Shown: piece by piece, positions 5,837-8,349 of the stretch | How the letters are laid out: every line of letters begins with the position of its first letter | Position numbering within the stretch: the first letter of the stretch is position 1 | Source: Sulfurovum sp. | GTDB lineage: Bacteria; Campylobacterota; Campylobacteria; Campylobacterales; Sulfurovaceae | Direction of reading: 5' to 3' | Length of the DNA stretch: 8,349 nucleotides | Assembly: GCA_027083995.1 (NCBI GenBank) | Contig: JALWME010000001.1 | Location: 1 to 8,349 of the forward strand | Program-made: the position numbers and the translations under genes | The notes under the pieces: generated by a model | Told to the model about the DNA's origin: nothing | The model's database searches: none | What the model saw: only the letters and a program-made list of their open reading frames with translations

Positions 5837-6079
5837 ATGAAAAACACACAGCCAACACGTATGTGTATTGCTTGCCGAAGTCGCTACCCACAAAACACTA
5901 TGATACGGCTTAGACAAAACGGCAAAGAGATAGTAGCATTTACAGGAACAGGTAGAAGTTTTTACCTTTGTGTTGAGTGTATTCAAAATGAAAAAAAAGT
6001 TAAAGGCTTAGTGAAACGTTTTAAGCAGGAATTAGAACCATTCACTAAGCTTTTAAAGGAGTTAATGAATAATGGATAA
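5837..6079 (+). CDS. ylxR: YlxR/DUF448 family RNA-binding protein
   Basis: This is an 80-aa basic protein of the YlxR (DUF448) family, usually encoded next to infB. Residues 7-26 show the family core TRMCIAC with the RLR that follows, and residues 38-48 show GTGRSFYLCVEC, the counterpart of GRGAYLC. Cys10, Cys13, Cys45 and Cys48 form two CxxC pairs that could bind a metal. In Bacillus subtilis the homologue has been reported to bind RNase P RNA and modulate it (name RnpM); whether this one does is unknown. The C-terminal third (about 53-77) is Lys/Leu/Glu-rich and probably helical, and its coding sequence also forms a long RNA hairpin (6000-6056). The ATG at 5837 is the only sensible start, since the next Met would sit right at Cys10. 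The gene overlaps infB by 8 nt. Confidence 0.85.
   Translation: MKNTQPTRMCIACRSRYPQNTMIRLRQNGKEIVAFTGTGRSFYLCVECIQNEKKVKGLVKRFKQELEPFTKLLKELMNNG
6000..6056 (+). other. Long 23-bp RNA hairpin inside ylxR, abutting the infB ribosome binding site
   Basis: Bases 6000-6015 pair with 6041-6056 over 16 consecutive positions, with one G-U wobble (6005 with 6051). A symmetric 2x2 internal loop follows (AC 6016-6017 against CA 6039-6040). Then 6018-6024 pairs with 6032-6038 (seven pairs, one G-U), closed by the 7-nt loop GCAGGAA (6025-6031). The stem base overlaps the first two A of the infB ribosome binding site. The 10-bp core (6006-6015 with 6041-6050) is followed by four U, so it also looks like a weak intrinsic terminator. 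A regulatory or processing role is inferred; the pairing is directly visible. Confidence 0.75.
6055..6061 (+). promoter_or_regulatory. Strong ribosome binding site for infB within ylxR
   Basis: AAAGGAG is the strongest Shine-Dalgarno match near any start in the window. It is 10 nt before the infB ATG at 6072, slightly long. It lies within ylxR coding sequence and directly at the foot of the hairpin at 6000-6056, so ribosomes finishing ylxR would pass over and open it. Confidence 0.75.
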
Positions 6080-8349
6080 AGTTAAAATCCAAGAAATAGC
6101 AGATGAAGCAGGACTTTCAAACGCAGACCTGATAGAGAAAGCTAAAGAATTAGGCTTTGATGTCAAAGTTGCCAACAGTACCATCAGCCTTGATGATGCA
6201 GGAATACTTGTAGATTATGCAATCTCTGGCACATTACCAAAAAACTTTAAAAAGCCTAGTACGAAAAAGAAGATTACGGTTATTAAGAAAAAAGTAGAGG
6301 CCCCAAAAGAGAGTGAAGAACCTAAAACAGTAGAAGCTTCTGAAGAAGTGGCACCCCAGAAACCAGCAGAAGAGAGAGTTGGGACAGTCAAAGATGTTAA
6401 AGCAGAAGGGACTATATCAGAAGAAGTTACAGAGTCTGCAGCAGAAGGAGAGATGACAGAAGATATTGCACCCCAAAAACCAAAAACTGCAAAGGTACGT
6501 AAAGGTATCTCTGTAGCAAGTAAAAAAGTAGAACCAGTTGCAAACCCTGAAGGAGAAAATACCGATGCCCAAGCCAATCCTGCACGCAAAGTACTTTCTC
6601 GTGGCGGTATTAAAATCGTTAGAAAAGCAAAGCCCGCACCTGTAAGAGCAAGTACTAAAATCTCATTTGGATCAAGTAATCATGAACCTTATGTAGCCAA
6701 AAAGAAACCTAAAAAAGTAGCAGAAGCAAGAGACACAGGTACGAAGATAGATATCTTCAATCATGACAGTATGTCTGGTGATATAGACTCTGGATTTGGT
6801 GGAGAAGAGGTAGTACTTTTGGATTTTTCTGATAAAAATATCTATGAAGAGATGATGCGTCAAGAGCAAAAACGTAAAGAAGAGATGAAAAAGCGTGAAG
6901 CTCAAAATGGTGGATCCATTAAAGGTAAATCACCATTTCGTTCTCAACAAAGACGTGGACTGAAGCGTGGTGGTAAACGTAAGAAATATGTGAAAGAAGA
7001 AAATCTAGAAGCAGTGACCAGCATAGAGATACCTGAAAATGTAAGGGTCTATGAGTTTGCAGAACAGGTCAATCGTAAAGTAGGTGAGGTGATAGGTGTA
7101 CTATTTGCCCTTGGTATGATGGTGACTAAAAATGACTTTTTGTCTAAAGATGAGATAGAGATACTCGCAGATGAGTTTGAGGTAGAAGTGACAACAGTAA
7201 ATCCTCTGGATGAACTTGATTACACAGATGCCTACGATGCCATAAAAGATGAAAATGCACAGGAGAGAGCACCAGTAATTACTATCATGGGGCATGTTGA
7301 CCATGGTAAAACTTCACTGCTTGATAAAATACGTGAAGCCAAAGTGGCAGACAAGGAAGCTGGAGGCATTACGCAGCATGTAGGTGCTTACCAGGTTGAA
7401 AAAGATGGCAAAAAAATTACTTTTGTTGATACACCAGGTCACGAAGCATTTACTGCAATGAGAGCACGTGGAGCTCAGGCAACAGATATCGTCATCATCG
7501 TTGTCGCTGCAGATGATGGTGTGATGCCTCAAACAAAAGAAGCCATCGCACACACGAAAGCTGCGGGCGTTCCTATGATTATAGCTATGAACAAAATGGA
7601 CAAAGAAGCAGCAAATCCAGATAACCTTAAAGCACAACTCTCTGAGATAGAAGTCGTTTCAACTGATTGGGGTGGTGAGTATGAGTTTATACCAGTCTCA
7701 GCACATACTGGTGAGGGTATAGATGATTTACTCGAGACTATTTTGCTTCAAGCAGAGCTTATGGAACTTACTGCTGATGCGAGTAGAAATGCTAAAGCAG
7801 TTGTTGTTGAAGCTTCTGTAGAAAAAGGTTTTGGACCTGTTGCGAATGTGATTGTCCAAAATGGTACGCTTAGCGTAGGTGATAATGTGATTGTAGGTAA
7901 AACCTATGGGCGTATTAAAGCGATTAGACTTGATGATGGCTCAAATGTAAAAGAGATAGGACCATCTACGCCAGCAGCTATTGTAGGACTTAATGATGTA
8001 CCAGGAGCGGGTGAAGAACTTATCGCCATGGGTACAGATAAAGAGGTACGTGAACTTGCAGAAAAACGAGCAGAGTTTATGAGAGCAAAAGATCTTTCTA
8101 AAAGTACAAAAGCCACGCTTGATGACCTCTCTGCACTTATTGCAGAAGGGCAGCTTAAAGCACTTCCTGTTATCATCAAAGCAGATGTTCAAGGTTCACT
8201 TGAAGCCATTAAAGGCAGCTTAGAAAAGCTTAGAAATGAAGAGGTAAAAGTAAACATTATACATGAAGGTGTAGGTGGAGTGACAGAGAGTGATTTGACA
8301 CTTGCAGATGCTTCTGAGCATGCTGTAGTATTGGGCTTTAATGTCCGTC
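6072..8349 (+). CDS. infB: Translation initiation factor IF-2 (3' end beyond window)
   Basis: IF-2 is the GTPase that brings fMet-tRNA to the 30S subunit and promotes subunit joining. The open frame gives 759 residues and runs off the window; roughly the last 100-130 are missing, including most of the fMet-tRNA-binding C-terminal domain. In order: a first IF2_N domain (about 1-52); a low-complexity Lys/Glu/Pro linker (about 55-315) with APQKP at 94-98 and 133-137 and a basic patch near 295-312; a second IF2_N domain (about 322-372); and the GTPase domain. G-motifs are intact: GHVDHGKT (407-414), GGIT (431-434), DTPGH (453-457), NKMD (507-510) and SAHTG (543-547). Domain II spans about 574-655 and domain III begins near 683. 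The ATG at 6072 has AAAGGAG upstream and overlaps the end of ylxR. The coding frame continues without interruption from 6072 to 8349. Confidence 0.96.
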   Translation, partial: MDKVKIQEIADEAGLSNADLIEKAKELGFDVKVANSTISLDDAGILVDYAISGTLPKNFKKPSTKKKITVIKKKVEAPKESEEPKTVEASEEVAPQKPAEERVGTVKDVKAEGTISEEVTESAAEGEMTEDIAPQKPKTAKVRKGISVASKKVEPVANPEGENTDAQANPARKVLSRGGIKIVRKAKPAPVRASTKISFGSSNHEPYVAKKKPKKVAEARDTGTKIDIFNHDSMSGDIDSGFGGEEVVLLDFSDKNIYEEMMRQEQKRKEEMKKREAQNGGSIKGKSPFRSQQRRGLKRGGKRKKYVKEENLEAVTSIEIPENVRVYEFAEQVNRKVGEVIGVLFALGMMVTKNDFLSKDEIEILADEFEVEVTTVNPLDELDYTDAYDAIKDENAQERAPVITIMGHVDHGKTSLLDKIREAKVADKEAGGITQHVGAYQVEKDGKKITFVDTPGHEAFTAMRARGAQATDIVIIVVAADDGVMPQTKEAIAHTKAAGVPMIIAMNKMDKEAANPDNLKAQLSEIEVVSTDWGGEYEFIPVSAHTGEGIDDLLETILLQAELMELTADASRNAKAVVVEASVEKGFGPVANVIVQNGTLSVGDNVIVGKTYGRIKAIRLDDGSNVKEIGPSTPAAIVGLNDVPGAGEELIAMGTDKEVRELAEKRAEFMRAKDLSKSTKATLDDLSALIAEGQLKALPVIIKADVQGSLEAIKGSLEKLRNEEVKVNIIHEGVGGVTESDLTLADASEHAVVLGFNVR

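Noticed and set aside
6215..6589. Minus-strand 124-codon open frame, and the other minus-strand frames across nadC, nrnA, lpxC and infB
   Set aside because: They lie opposite confidently identified plus-strand genes, show no family motifs, and arise from codon bias or low-complexity sequence such as the IF-2 linker.

Overview
The window reads as a core chromosomal segment of a Campylobacterota (epsilonproteobacterial) genome. The evidence is an AT-rich, densely packed, all-plus-strand layout and the gene order M23 peptidase - lpxC - short tsaB-like gene - thrB - ylxR - infB. From memory this order matches Campylobacter jejuni (Cj0131-Cj0136) and, from lpxC onward, Helicobacter pylori (HP1052-HP1048). 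A free-living sulfur oxidiser such as Sulfurovum or Sulfurimonas is plausible, but the genus is inference. There is no mobile element, CRISPR array, rRNA or tRNA, and no sign of recent transfer.

Layout. Positions 1-217 are non-coding: a possible leftward promoter at the extreme left edge, an A-rich block, an extended -10 promoter (91-99), and a roughly 110-nt leader with hairpins in front of nadC (218-1036, NAD synthesis). Two hairpins without U-tracts sit at and just after the nadC stop. Next come a DHH/DHHA1 phosphoesterase of NrnA type (1139-2107) and, overlapping it by 11 nt, a membrane-anchored M23 peptidase (2097-3482). An extended -10 promoter precedes lpxC (start reassigned to 3557; ends 4441). 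lpxC overlaps a short, degenerate tsaB-like gene (4422-4904), and thrB (4919-5800) follows after 14 nt. A weak terminator-like hairpin and a TATAAT box lie just before ylxR (5837-6079), which overlaps infB (6072 to the window edge, 3' end missing) by 8 nt.

Functionally the genes are housekeeping: NAD synthesis, nanoRNA/pAp turnover, peptidoglycan trimming, lipid A synthesis, tRNA t6A modification, threonine synthesis, and translation initiation with an RNA-binding partner. The likely transcription units are nadC; nrnA-M23; lpxC-tsaB-thrB; and ylxR-infB, with read-through possible.

I see no new multi-gene system. The most notable unexplained signals are at RNA level: a 23-bp hairpin (6000-6056) inside the ylxR coding sequence, abutting the infB ribosome binding site; a -10 box only 5 nt before the ylxR AUG; a structured nadC leader; and a 12-bp tandem duplication that alters both overlapping proteins at the lpxC/tsaB junction.
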